Positions 1 to 6,734 are shown, counted from the stretch's first letter. The stretch: DNA of 9,119 bases from Cellulomonas sp. (GCA_031178805.1 JAPSIJ010000076.1:1-9119); one strand, 5' to 3'. Program-made: numbers and translations. Notes: generated by a model from the letters alone, not told the origin.

Positions 1-5
1 TCCCG

Positions 6-48
6 CCGCGGGCCCGGCCGGCACTGCGCGTGCCGGCCGGGCCTGCGG
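6..48 (-). terminator. Strong GC hairpin after chvE-like gene
   Basis: A perfect 13-bp inverted repeat (GGCCCGGCCGGCA at 11-23, its complement at 31-43) surrounds a 7-nt loop that can close one further C-G pair. Beyond one mismatch the stem continues with 6-9 pairing 45-48. It begins 27 nt after the stop codon of the ChvE-like gene. There is no T-tract on either strand, as is common for actinobacterial hairpin terminators. It could end the transcript. Alternatively it could protect the 3' end of the receptor mRNA and lower read-through into transporter genes lying beyond the window edge. Confidence 0.7.
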
Positions 49-75
49 GGGGTGCGCGGGGCGCGGGTCAGGCGA

Positions 76-1218
76 TCAGGCCTGGCCGCTCGCCACCTGC
101 TCCTCGGTCCAGTAGCCCGAGTCGATCAGCAGGGACTGGATGTTGTCGGCGTAGACGATGTCCGACTCCAGCAGGAAGGACGGGACGACCTTCACGCCGT
201 TGTCGTAGTCCTCGGTGTTGTTCGCCTCGGGCTCGTCGCCCTCGAGGAACGCCTCGGCCGAGGTGACGGCCTGCTCCGCGAGCTTGCGGGTGTCCTTGAA
301 GATCGTCGAGTACTGCACGCCGTCGTTGATGAGCTTGACGGAGGCGATCTCGGCGTCCTGGCCGGTCACGATGGGCAGGCCGGCCTCGATGCTGTCGCCG
401 TAGCCGGCGTTCTGCAGCGCGGTGATGATGCCGCGGGAGATGCCGTCGTAGGGCGACAGCACGCCGTTGACCTTGGTGCCGTCCGAGTACGTGGAGGTCA
501 GGAGGTCCTCCATGCGCTTCTGGGCGGTCTCCTGCAGCCAGCGCAGCGTCGCGACCTGCTCGATGCCCGTCTGGCCGGACTTCACGACGATGGTGCCGTT
601 GTCGATGTACGGCTGCAGCGTGTCCATCGCGCCCTGGTAGAAGAAGTGCGCGTTGTTGTCGTCCAGCGAGCCGGCGAACAGCTCGACGTTGAACGGGCCC
701 GTGGCGCCCGCCTCGGAGCCGTCCTCGTTGAGGATGCCCAGGCCGACCAGCAGCGAGGTGGCCTGCTGGACACCCACGTTGTAGTTGTCGAACGTGACGT
801 AGAAGTCCACGTTCTCGGTGCCGTTGATCAGACGGTCGTAGGCGATGACCGGGATGCCGGCGTCCGCCGCGGCCTGCAGCTGGTTCGCGAGGGCCGTGCC
901 GTCGATCGAGGCGACGATCAGGAGGTCGACGCCCTTCGTGATCATCTGGTCGATCTGCTGCGACTGCGTCGGGATGTCGTCCGCCGCGTACTGCAGGTCG
1001 ACGCTGTAGCCGGCCTCCTCGAGCTGGCTCTTCACCGCGTTGCCGTCGGCGATCCACCGCTCGGACGTCTCCGTCGGCATCGCGACGCCGATCGTCATGT
1101 CGGCCGGGTCGCCCCCGCCGTCCTCGCCGCCGCCGCCGCTGCCGGCGCCGCCGCCGGAGCACGCCGTCAGGCCGAGCGCGAGGGCGCCGCCGAGCGCGAC
1201 GAACCTGATGCTCTTCAT
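76..1218 (-). CDS. chvE: ChvE-type multiple-sugar-binding lipoprotein (CUT2 ABC transporter receptor)
   Basis: A 380-residue extracytoplasmic receptor that captures monosaccharides for a CUT2-type ABC importer (the ChvE-GguAB system). In Agrobacterium, ChvE binds arabinose, galactose, xylose and glucose. Residues 1-19 form a signal peptide with lipobox L17-T-A-C20, so the mature protein should be lipid-anchored; a Gly/Ser-rich linker runs to about residue 37. The periplasmic-binding fold covers 41-380 and resembles ChvE throughout: AMPT near 47, R54-W55, YAADDIP near 77-83, YDR at 127-129, DDNNA at 186-190, SPYDG at 255-259, GQDAE at 286-290 and FKDT at 307-310. These include the ligand-contact positions known for ChvE. 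The start is fixed by a purine-rich Shine-Dalgarno sequence and the signal peptide; an in-frame extension to 1344 has neither. No gguA or gguB gene is visible, and a hairpin follows the stop codon. Confidence is high for the family, lower for the exact sugar. Confidence 0.95.
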   Translation of the reverse strand: MKSIRFVALGGALALGLTACSGGGAGSGGGGEDGGGDPADMTIGVAMPTETSERWIADGNAVKSQLEEAGYSVDLQYAADDIPTQSQQIDQMITKGVDLLIVASIDGTALANQLQAAADAGIPVIAYDRLINGTENVDFYVTFDNYNVGVQQATSLLVGLGILNEDGSEAGATGPFNVELFAGSLDDNNAHFFYQGAMDTLQPYIDNGTIVVKSGQTGIEQVATLRWLQETAQKRMEDLLTSTYSDGTKVNGVLSPYDGISRGIITALQNAGYGDSIEAGLPIVTGQDAEIASVKLINDGVQYSTIFKDTRKLAEQAVTSAEAFLEGDEPEANNTEDYDNGVKVVPSFLLESDIVYADNIQSLLIDSGYWTEEQVASGQA

Positions 1219-1220
1219 GT

Positions 1221-1232
1221 CCTTCTCCTCCT
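1221..1232 (-). promoter_or_regulatory. Shine-Dalgarno that fixes the chvE start
   Basis: On the minus strand this reads AGGAGGAGAAGG, ending 2 nt before the ATG at 1218, with the AGGAGG core about 8 nt away. It selects the ATG in front of the lipoprotein signal peptide over upstream in-frame codons. Confidence 0.8.
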
Positions 1233-1274
1233 CGAGAGGGTTGCTGACCTCGTCGTCTGCGGGCACGTCATGCG

Positions 1275-1328
1275 CCGTCGCCCGTCCTGCCCTGCGCCGC
1301 ACCGACGGAGGTCTCCCCCCGCCGTCGG
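1275..1328 (-). other. Mutually exclusive stems in the chvE leader
   Basis: In the minus-strand transcript, CCGACGG (1322-1328) can pair perfectly with CCGTCGG (1302-1308). The same segment, as CCGTCG (1303-1308), can instead pair with the downstream CGACGG (1275-1280). The two stems share one arm and cannot coexist. This resembles attenuator geometry, but in DNA this GC-rich such short repeats also arise by chance, and no riboswitch class is recognised. Confidence 0.25.
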
Positions 1329-1342
1329 CGAGCACAGGCCAC

Positions 1343-1372
1343 ACTCTCGCGGGCTTGAGTTCAAGAAGTCAA
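1343..1372 (-). promoter_or_regulatory. Candidate chvE promoter
   Basis: On the minus strand TTGACT (1367-1372) could act as a -35 box, with GAGAGT (1343-1348) as a weak -10 box after an 18-bp spacer. The -10 keeps only the A and final T of TAnnnT. The -35 box lies inside the 24-bp palindrome, which would suit repression. A TATCCA further upstream is an alternative -10 without a good -35. The predicted leader is about 118 nt. Confidence 0.35.
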
Positions 1373-1375
1373 GCC
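1352..1375. promoter_or_regulatory. 24-bp palindromic operator upstream of chvE
   Basis: The half-sites GGCTTGA and TCAAGCC are separated by 10 bp that contain an inner TTC/GAA repeat. Ten of the twelve positions in each half are symmetrical. The site starts 134 bp upstream of the chvE ATG and overlaps the best -35 hexamer. The AT-leaning core with long, GC-rich outer arms suits a dimeric repressor. ROK-family regulators are frequent partners of monosaccharide ABC genes in actinobacteria, so one is a reasonable but unproven guess. It does not resemble the CCGAAA site near the LacI gene. Confidence 0.6.
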
Positions 1376-1575
1376 AAAGGATCGGGGCGCAGGTTGCAGA
1401 TGGATAACGACCGCGCCCCGGCGCGCCGAACGCGATGTTTCCGCAGGTCAGAGTGTCGTAGCGAGGCCCGTGGCGGGCGGCGCTTTCACCCGCACGGGGA
1501 CGGGAGGTCACCGGTGTTGGATTCCGGGGCCGAACCCAGTGGTCCGATCGGGTGGCGCACGGCGTCGAGAAACGG

Positions 1576-1625
1576 CACGGCGCCCGACCGCTCCGCTCGG
1601 GCGAGCGGAGCCGTCGGGCGCCGTG
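1576..1625 (-). terminator. 50-nt nested hairpin ending the arabinofuranoside operon
   Basis: A 13-bp outer repeat (CACGGCGCCCGAC at 1576-1588, complement at 1613-1625) encloses an 8-bp inner repeat (GCTCCGCT at 1590-1597, complement at 1604-1611) around a 6-nt loop. Only one C-C mismatch (1589/1612) separates them. It starts 26 nt after the stop codon of the GH127-type gene. On the minus strand it is followed by a short pyrimidine run, CCGTTTCTC. This is the clearest rho-independent-like terminator in the window and should insulate chvE from operon read-through. Confidence 0.85.
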
Positions 1626-1651
1626 GGGGCCGGTCGGGCGGCCGCGCGGGA

Positions 1652-3586
1652 TCAGCCCCGCGGCAGCCACACCCGCATGGTCGACGGGCCCCGGTTGCCC
1701 CACGCGTGGTACGCCACGAGCGGGACGTCCCGTGCCGCTCCCGCCGCGGCGGGCTCCGGCGCCGGGCCGCCGTACGGCCAGTCGCCCTCGGGCGCCGGGA
1801 CGGTCCGGGCGCGGACCGTCACGGCGCCGCCCGGGGCGCGCTCGGGCGCGCGGTCCACGTCGACGCGGGCCAGCGCGACGTCCTCGCCCAGGTCGACCGA
1901 CTCGAGCGCGTACACCAGCGGCCCGGCCTCCACGGCGACCTGCCCGCGCACCGCGTCGACCCGCGGGTCGGCGACCGTGAACCGCGGCGTGACCGGCAGG
2001 TCCAGCACCACGCGGCCACCGGCCGCCGGGCCGTCGACCGCCGCGTACCCGGGCGCGACCGGCTGCGGCCCGTCGCCCGCGTCCACCGTCGCGCCCTCGG
2101 CCCAGGCCGGGACCCGGAGCGTCAGCGTCCACGCCGCCGGCGCCTCCTCGACGTGCACGAGGACCCGGCCCTCGTGCGGGTAGGCGGTCTCGACGCGCAG
2201 CCGGACGGTGCCCGCGCCGTCGCCGCCGTCCTCGCCGACGGCCGCGGTGACGGTGCCGGGCGCGTACTGGTGCAGCTGGACGCCGGCCTCGTCGGCGCTG
2301 GCCACGTACGCGGCCAGCGACGCGACCGTGCGGGTGACGTTGGTCGGGCAGCAGGACACGTGGAACCACGGCGCGCGCAGGCTCGACGACGCGCGCGGGC
2401 TGGCGACCTCGGGGTCGGGCACCTCCCCCGGCACCCGCTGCTGCAGCGGGTTCGTGTAGAAGAACGCGGTGCCCTCGGCGGACGGCGACGCGGCGAGCAC
2501 GTTGTAGAGCGTCCGCTCCACGGCGTCGGCGTGCCGGGCGTCACCGGACTGCAGCAGCAGCCGGTGGTTCGCCATCACGGAGCCGATCCCGGCGCAGGTC
2601 TCGGCGTAGGCCCGGTCCGGCGGCAGCTCGAAGTCGAGGCCGAACGACTCGCCCTCGTGGTGCGCCCCCATCCCGCCGGTGAGGTAGGTGCGGCGGGCGA
2701 GCGCCGAGCGCACCTGGCCGGTGACGGCGTCCAGCAGCGCGTCGTCGCCGTCCTCCACCGCGAGGTCCGCGGCTCCGGCCGCGAGGTACAGGGCGCGGAC
2801 GGCGTGCCCGCGCAGGGTGGTCGCCTCGCGCACCGGCTCGTCGTCCTGGAAGTAGGACCGGCCGAGCTCGATGTCGGCCAGCACCCCGTGCCCGCGGCGC
2901 TCGACGAACAGCCGCGCCTGGTCGAGGTACCGGCGCTCGCCGGTGAGCCGGTACAGCTCGACCAGCGCCACCTCGATCTCCGGGTGCCCGTCCACGCCCT
3001 GCCGGCCGTCGGGGCCGAACTCCGCGCACACGTGGTCGGCGGCCCGGACGGCGACCTGCACGAGCTCGTCGTCGCCGTGGGTGCGGGCGCGGGCGACGCC
3101 GGCCTGGATCAGGTGGCCGATGCAGTAGAGCTCGTGACCCCACTCCAGGTCGGACCAGCGCGCGCCCTGGCCGGGGCGGCCGAACATCGTGGAGAGGTAG
3201 CCGTCGGGCTCCTGCGCGGCGGCGACCCGGTGCGCGAGCGCCCGCAGCCGCCGGTCGAGGTCCGCGTCGCCGGTGCGGCCGACCTCCCAGGACATCGCCT
3301 CGAGCAGCTTGTAGACCTCGGAGTCGGAGAACTCCCGGCCCCGGCGGGCGCCGGGCAACGTGCCGGCCACGGCGGCGTCGAAGTTGCCGGACCAGCCCAT
3401 CCGCTCGATCCAGCGCTCGGTGTGGTCGAGCATCGCGGTGGCGTTGCGCTCCTGGAGCTCGCCCCAGAAGCCGCCGTCCAGGCGGACGTCGTCGATGCCG
3501 AGCGGCCGCCAGCGGGCGGACGACGGGACCAGGGGGCGGCCGTGCTGCGCGGCGCGGTCGGCGGTGCGGTCGGTCAGGTGGGACAT
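1652..3586 (-). CDS. GH127-type (DUF1680) beta-L-arabinofuranosidase, cytoplasmic
   Basis: A 644-residue glycoside hydrolase predicted to release L-arabinofuranose from beta-linked arabinofuranosides by a retaining mechanism with a zinc-bound cysteine nucleophile. Length and motifs match HypBA1 of Bifidobacterium longum. The acid/base candidate is E313 (GESF, HypBA1 E322). The zinc ligands are E329 and C331 (ETC, HypBA1 E338 and C340) and C412-C413 (SCCP, HypBA1 C417-C418), with C412 as nucleophile. H151 and H261 also align in position. An (alpha/alpha)6 barrel should fill roughly residues 30-430, with beta-sandwich domains after it. There is no signal peptide, so the enzyme should act on imported sugar. 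It is the last gene of the transporter operon, 32 bp after the MalG-type permease. The ATG at 3586 is chosen for its CTGGAG site. A GTG 12 codons upstream, overlapping the permease stop as GTGA, is a real alternative. Membership of the related GH146 family, or activity on another pentofuranoside, cannot be excluded. Confidence 0.93.
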   Translation of the reverse strand: MSHLTDRTADRAAQHGRPLVPSSARWRPLGIDDVRLDGGFWGELQERNATAMLDHTERWIERMGWSGNFDAAVAGTLPGARRGREFSDSEVYKLLEAMSWEVGRTGDADLDRRLRALAHRVAAAQEPDGYLSTMFGRPGQGARWSDLEWGHELYCIGHLIQAGVARARTHGDDELVQVAVRAADHVCAEFGPDGRQGVDGHPEIEVALVELYRLTGERRYLDQARLFVERRGHGVLADIELGRSYFQDDEPVREATTLRGHAVRALYLAAGAADLAVEDGDDALLDAVTGQVRSALARRTYLTGGMGAHHEGESFGLDFELPPDRAYAETCAGIGSVMANHRLLLQSGDARHADAVERTLYNVLAASPSAEGTAFFYTNPLQQRVPGEVPDPEVASPRASSSLRAPWFHVSCCPTNVTRTVASLAAYVASADEAGVQLHQYAPGTVTAAVGEDGGDGAGTVRLRVETAYPHEGRVLVHVEEAPAAWTLTLRVPAWAEGATVDAGDGPQPVAPGYAAVDGPAAGGRVVLDLPVTPRFTVADPRVDAVRGQVAVEAGPLVYALESVDLGEDVALARVDVDRAPERAPGGAVTVRARTVPAPEGDWPYGGPAPEPAAAGAARDVPLVAYHAWGNRGPSTMRVWLPRG

Positions 3587-3592
3587 CGGGGT

Positions 3593-3598
3593 CTCCAG
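3593..3598 (-). promoter_or_regulatory. Shine-Dalgarno supporting the GH127-type start
   Basis: CTGGAG on the minus strand lies 6 nt before the ATG at 3586. It favours this start over the GTG that overlaps the upstream permease stop, which has only a poor site in front of it. Confidence 0.6.
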
Positions 3599-3618
3599 GG
3601 CGGGACGGGCGTCGGTGG

Positions 3619-4434
3619 TCACTTCACCGCGCCGACGGTCAGGCCGTCGCGCAGCAGCCGGTAGCTGGCGCTGAACACGACGAGGATCGGGATCGAGGTC
3701 AGCACGGCCAGCGCCATCAGGCCCGGCCAGTTGATGCCGAACGCGCTCACCTGCTGGGCGAGCAGCGCGGACAGCGGGTACTGCCCCGGCGTCAGGTAGA
3801 AGTTCACGGCGTACAGGAACTCGCCCCAGGCGAGCAGGAAGGTGAGGGTGCCGACGGTCGCGACGCCGTTGCGGGCGACGGGCAGCACCACGGACCAGAA
3901 GGTGCGGAAGATCCCGGCGCCGTCGATCGACGACGCCTCCTCGATCTGCGGCGGCACCGCTCGGAAGAACGGCCGCAGCAGCAGCGTGGCGAACGGCGCG
4001 AGCAGCGCCGCGTCCGCGAGCACCACGGCCGCGGTGGTGTCGAGCAGCCGCCAGCCGCTGAACACCTGGAACAGCGGGATGACGGTCGCGGTCTGCGGCA
4101 TCATCTGCAGCACGATCAGCAGGCCGAGCCCGAGCGTGGGCAGCGGGCCGCGGGTGCGGGCCAGGCCGTAGGCGGCCGGGATCGCGATCACGAGCACCAG
4201 GGCCGTCGCGCAGGTCGCGATGGTCACCGACTGCAGCAGCGCGCGGAGCAGGTCGCCGTCCAGCGCCTCGACGTAGGCCGTGGTCACCGGCCGGAACAGG
4301 AAGGTCCGGTCCGCGTCGAAGACGTCGTCGGACGACTTCACCGAGGTGAGCAGGATCCACAGGATCGGGACCCCGTACACCAGGGTGAGCAGGATCTTGG
4401 CGGCGACCGCCAGGGGACCGGCCTTGACGGTCAT
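3619..4434 (-). CDS. Carbohydrate ABC transporter permease, MalG-type (CUT1)
   Basis: A 271-residue inner-membrane permease, the MalG-like half of an oligosaccharide importer. Six hydrophobic segments are visible at about 11-30, 71-93, 102-122, 134-155, 192-214 and 238-258. The cytoplasmic EAA loop that docks the ATPase lies at 165-185: EEASSIDGAG followed by FW and LP. The C-terminal RDGLTVGAVK resembles the G(L/M)TAGAVKG tail seen in MalG-type proteins. Its ATG overlaps the stop of the MalF-type gene by 4 bp (ATGA), and a strong AGGAGG (4442-4447) sits 7 nt ahead inside that gene, so the two permeases should be translated in a coupled, near-equal ratio. No ATPase gene accompanies it; a shared MsmK/MalK-type ATPase encoded elsewhere is expected. 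Confidence 0.96.
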   Translation of the reverse strand: MTVKAGPLAVAAKILLTLVYGVPILWILLTSVKSSDDVFDADRTFLFRPVTTAYVEALDGDLLRALLQSVTIATCATALVLVIAIPAAYGLARTRGPLPTLGLGLLIVLQMMPQTATVIPLFQVFSGWRLLDTTAAVVLADAALLAPFATLLLRPFFRAVPPQIEEASSIDGAGIFRTFWSVVLPVARNGVATVGTLTFLLAWGEFLYAVNFYLTPGQYPLSALLAQQVSAFGINWPGLMALAVLTSIPILVVFSASYRLLRDGLTVGAVK

Positions 4435-5375
4435 CCGTCCGCCTCCTCGCGCTTGATGCTCCGGGCGTACACGACGGCCAGCACCAGGACGCCCACGACC
4501 GCGAGCGCCGAGGTGGCCGCGCCGAGCCCGTAGTCGTACCGGACGAAGGCCTGCAGGTAGCCGAGGAACGGCAGGGTGTTGGTCGCCGTGCCCGGGCCGC
4601 CGTAGGTCATCACGTAGATGAAGTCGAAGGACCGGAACCCGTAGACCAGGGTCAGGATCAGCAGCACCAGCGTCGTGGGCCGCACCGACGGCACCATGAT
4701 GTGCCGCACCTGCTGCCACTTGCTGGCGCCGTCGAGCTGCGCGGCCTCGAACACCTCGGGGTCGATGGTCATCAGGGCCGCGCGGAACACCAGCGTGTTG
4801 AACGGGATGACCGCGAAGGCGTTCACGAACGCCACCGCGAACAGCGCCCAGTGCTGGTCGTAGAGGAACGGGACGGGGTCGTCCCGCAGCCCGGTGCCGA
4901 GCAGCACCGTGTTGATCAGCCCGGCGTCGTTCAGCAGGAACTTCCACACGGAGCCGTTGACCACCGGCGGCAGCGCCCAGACGAACACCATCAGGGCGAG
5001 CAGCCAGGCGGACCACCGTCCGGAGGTGCGCAGGGCGATGGCCGCGCCGAACCCGACGAGCATGCCGAGCACGGTGACCACGACGACGAACACCAGGGTG
5101 CGGCTGACCGCCGGGCCGGTCTGCCCGGTCTCGAACCCGCGGCGGACGTTGTCGAGGCCGGTCCACGCCCAGTCGGCGTTCAGGGTCGCGGCCGTGACCT
5201 CGCTCGCCGCCATCCGGAGCAGCTGGACGAGCGGGTAGATGCTGAACAACCCGAGGAACAGCGCGGCGGGCAGCAGGAAGACGAGCCGGCTCCCGCCGCG
5301 GCGGCGGCGGGGGGCGGTCGGCGTGCGGCGGGGCCGGGCCTGCCGGGCCGGCGCCGCCGTGGCGGGAGCGGTCAC
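4431..5375 (-). CDS. Carbohydrate ABC transporter permease, MalF-type (CUT1)
   Basis: A 314-residue inner-membrane permease, partner of the MalG-type protein. A basic, Arg/Pro-rich cytoplasmic N-terminus (residues 1-30) precedes six hydrophobic segments at about 32-54, 93-115, 122-145, 175-197, 233-252 and 283-303. The EAA loop is at 209-230 (FEAAQLDGAS and VP), and YVMTYGGPG at 254-262 is a signature of MalF-type sugar permeases. The start is a GTG only 2 nt after the stop of the solute-binding protein gene. No good Shine-Dalgarno precedes it and no other early start is in frame, so re-initiation by ribosomes finishing the upstream gene is likely. That may also keep permease levels below those of the binding protein. 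Confidence 0.95.
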   Translation of the reverse strand: MTAPATAAPARQARPRRTPTAPRRRRGGSRLVFLLPAALFLGLFSIYPLVQLLRMAASEVTAATLNADWAWTGLDNVRRGFETGQTGPAVSRTLVFVVVVTVLGMLVGFGAAIALRTSGRWSAWLLALMVFVWALPPVVNGSVWKFLLNDAGLINTVLLGTGLRDDPVPFLYDQHWALFAVAFVNAFAVIPFNTLVFRAALMTIDPEVFEAAQLDGASKWQQVRHIMVPSVRPTTLVLLILTLVYGFRSFDFIYVMTYGGPGTATNTLPFLGYLQAFVRYDYGLGAATSALAVVGVLVLAVVYARSIKREEADG

Positions 5376-5377
5376 GA

Positions 5378-6649
5378 TCAGCCCAGCAGGCCGGAGAGGG
5401 CGGCGACCGCCTCGTCGGCGGCGTCCTGCGGCGACTTCTGGCCGCCGATGACGGCGGACCACGCCTGCCCGACGGTGAGCTGGACGTCGGCCACCGCGGC
5501 CGGCGGGATCACCGGGTCGGGGTAGCTGGCGCCGAAGTCGGCGATCGACTGCGCGAACGGGTCGAGCAGGTCGTTGCCGGTCACCACGTCGGCCTCCGCG
5601 CTGTCGGCGCGGGACGGGATGGAGCCGACCAGGTCGGGCGCGAGCTCCTGGCCCTCGACGTCGAGGTAGGTGCTGGTCAGGTACTCCCAGGCGAGGTCCG
5701 GGTCGTCGGCGTGCGCGCCGATGCCCTGGCCCTCCCCGCCCAGGTACACCTGGCCGGTGTCGCCGAGCGGCAGCGGGGCGACGCCGTAGGCGAAGTCCGC
5801 GTCGGACTCGGCGGTGCCGAGCTGCCAGTTGCCGTTCTGCGCGAAGGCGGTGTTGCCTGCGGCGAACTGCTGGAAGGGCACCGTCTGGTCCCAGGTCACG
5901 GCCTCCTGGGTCAGCCAGCCGTTGTCCACCCAGCCGCGCACCCGCTCGAACCCGGCGGCGAGGGCGTCGGCGTCCGGCTCCTCGTAGTCGAAGCCCGCGT
6001 CGGTGATCCACGGGTACGCCTGCCACTCGCCCTGCGACTGCGGCAGGCCGGACAGCGTGATGCCGCCGTAGCCGGCGTCCTTCGCCGCGGCCATCGCGTC
6101 CTCGAGCTCGTCCATCGTGGTGGGCGGCTCGACGCCGATCTCGTCGAGGATGTCCTGGTTGTACCAGAGGCCCAGCAGGTTCACGTACCCCTGCACGGCG
6201 TACAGGGTGTCGTCCACGCTGTGCAGCACCGAGTCGGGGAACTGGTCGGCGTCGGCGAAGTCGGCCCAGCGGTCGTCCAGCGGCGCGAGCACGTCCGCGA
6301 GCGCCAGCGTGGCGGCCTCGGCGCCGTTGAACACCACGACGTCGGGGCCGGTGCCGGCGCCCGCGGCGGAGACCAGCTTGGCGTTCATCTGGTCGTAGGG
6401 GACGTAGACGTTCTCGACCGTGGCGTCGCTGTCGGCCTCGAACTTCTCCTGGTACGCGTCCATCAGCGCGACCTGGTTCGGGTCGGAGAAGTAGTGCCAG
6501 ACGGTGACGACCCCGTCGCCCTCGCCCCCGCCGCCGGCGGTCGAGCCGTCGCCACCGCCGCCGCCGGCGCTGGTGCCGCCGGAGCAGGCGGCGAGCCCGA
6601 GCGCGCCGACGGCGGCCAGGGCGATCAGGGAGGTGCGTCGTGCGTTCAT
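5378..6649 (-). CDS. Extracellular sugar-binding lipoprotein of CUT1 ABC transporter
   Basis: A 423-residue solute-binding protein (MalE/UgpB-like, family 1) that captures the transported sugar outside the membrane. The signal peptide ends in lipobox L19-A-A-C22, followed by a Gly-rich linker to about residue 46. The mature domain opens with VTVWHYFSDPNQ (48-59) and contains GPDVVVFNGA (101-110), the usual first-lobe layout of this family. The start at 6649 is supported by AGGAG (6660-6664, 10 nt away) and by the signal peptide; upstream in-frame GTG and ATG codons overlap the promoter and operator and encode nothing signal-like. It is the first gene of the four-gene operon and diverges from the LacI-type gene. 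The ligand cannot be read from sequence. The GH127-type enzyme in the operon suggests a beta-arabinofuranosyl disaccharide or short glycoside. Confidence 0.95.
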   Translation of the reverse strand: MNARRTSLIALAAVGALGLAACSGGTSAGGGGGDGSTAGGGGEGDGVVTVWHYFSDPNQVALMDAYQEKFEADSDATVENVYVPYDQMNAKLVSAAGAGTGPDVVVFNGAEAATLALADVLAPLDDRWADFADADQFPDSVLHSVDDTLYAVQGYVNLLGLWYNQDILDEIGVEPPTTMDELEDAMAAAKDAGYGGITLSGLPQSQGEWQAYPWITDAGFDYEEPDADALAAGFERVRGWVDNGWLTQEAVTWDQTVPFQQFAAGNTAFAQNGNWQLGTAESDADFAYGVAPLPLGDTGQVYLGGEGQGIGAHADDPDLAWEYLTSTYLDVEGQELAPDLVGSIPSRADSAEADVVTGNDLLDPFAQSIADFGASYPDPVIPPAAVADVQLTVGQAWSAVIGGQKSPQDAADEAVAALSGLLG

Positions 6650-6719
6650 GCGGACCGGTCTCCTCGTCGAGTGCGGTCGGTGGCGGGCGGCTGTGCCCGG
6701 CCATCGCTGGTGCGGGGGC

Positions 6720-6731
6720 TTCGGGCGAAAC
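6720..6731. promoter_or_regulatory. Auxiliary CGAAA half-site cluster
   Basis: TTCG-GG-CGAA (6720-6729) is a small perfect palindrome. Its CGAAAC (6726-6731) lies exactly 10 bp, one helical turn, from the CGAAAC of the main operator (6736-6741). It lies in the transcribed leader of the binding-protein gene and could be a secondary repressor contact. It is short enough to be coincidental. Confidence 0.35.
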
Positions 6732-6734
6732 ATG

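Larger units (their letters stand above)
1219..1651. other. 433-bp intergenic region between the arabinofuranosidase operon and chvE
   Basis: No convincing gene lies here: the open frames crossing it are extensions or shadows of neighbouring genes. Reading along the minus strand it contains the operon-end hairpin (1576-1625), about 200 bp where I recognise nothing (1376-1575), a 24-bp palindrome with promoter-like hexamers (1343-1375), and a chvE leader of roughly 115-120 nt with possible alternative stems (1275-1328). Its middle is locally less GC-rich than the genes, as expected for a promoter region. Confidence 0.7.

Noticed and set aside
1105..1165. GCC/CCG trinucleotide-rich tract as a possible repeat element
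   Set aside because: It encodes the Gly/Ser-rich linker after the lipobox, and a similar tract occurs in the second binding lipoprotein (about 6520-6590). Both are explained by coding for flexible linkers.
52..1407. Long plus-strand open frame across the chvE-like gene
   Set aside because: It is a codon-bias shadow: Arg/Val/Leu-rich low-complexity translation with no domain, opposite a gene with clear ChvE motifs.
1340..1456. ACACTCT / AGAGTGT inverted pair about 100 bp apart
   Set aside because: Only 7 bp long and widely separated in a region of this size; expected by chance and not linked to other signals.
1505..1545. GGTTCG-like segment suggesting a tRNA T-arm
   Set aside because: No acceptor stem, anticodon arm or correctly spaced T-loop could be built around it.
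1040..3664. An 874-codon plus-strand open frame opposite the arabinofuranosidase
   Set aside because: Its translation is Arg/Gly/Pro/Val-rich with no motif, and it runs antisense to a protein with all catalytic residues of the GH127 family.
4431..6704. Single long minus-strand frame that could suggest a fusion of a binding protein and permease
   Set aside because: The part upstream of 5375 is an out-of-frame read of the solute-binding protein gene; the permease starts at its own GTG.
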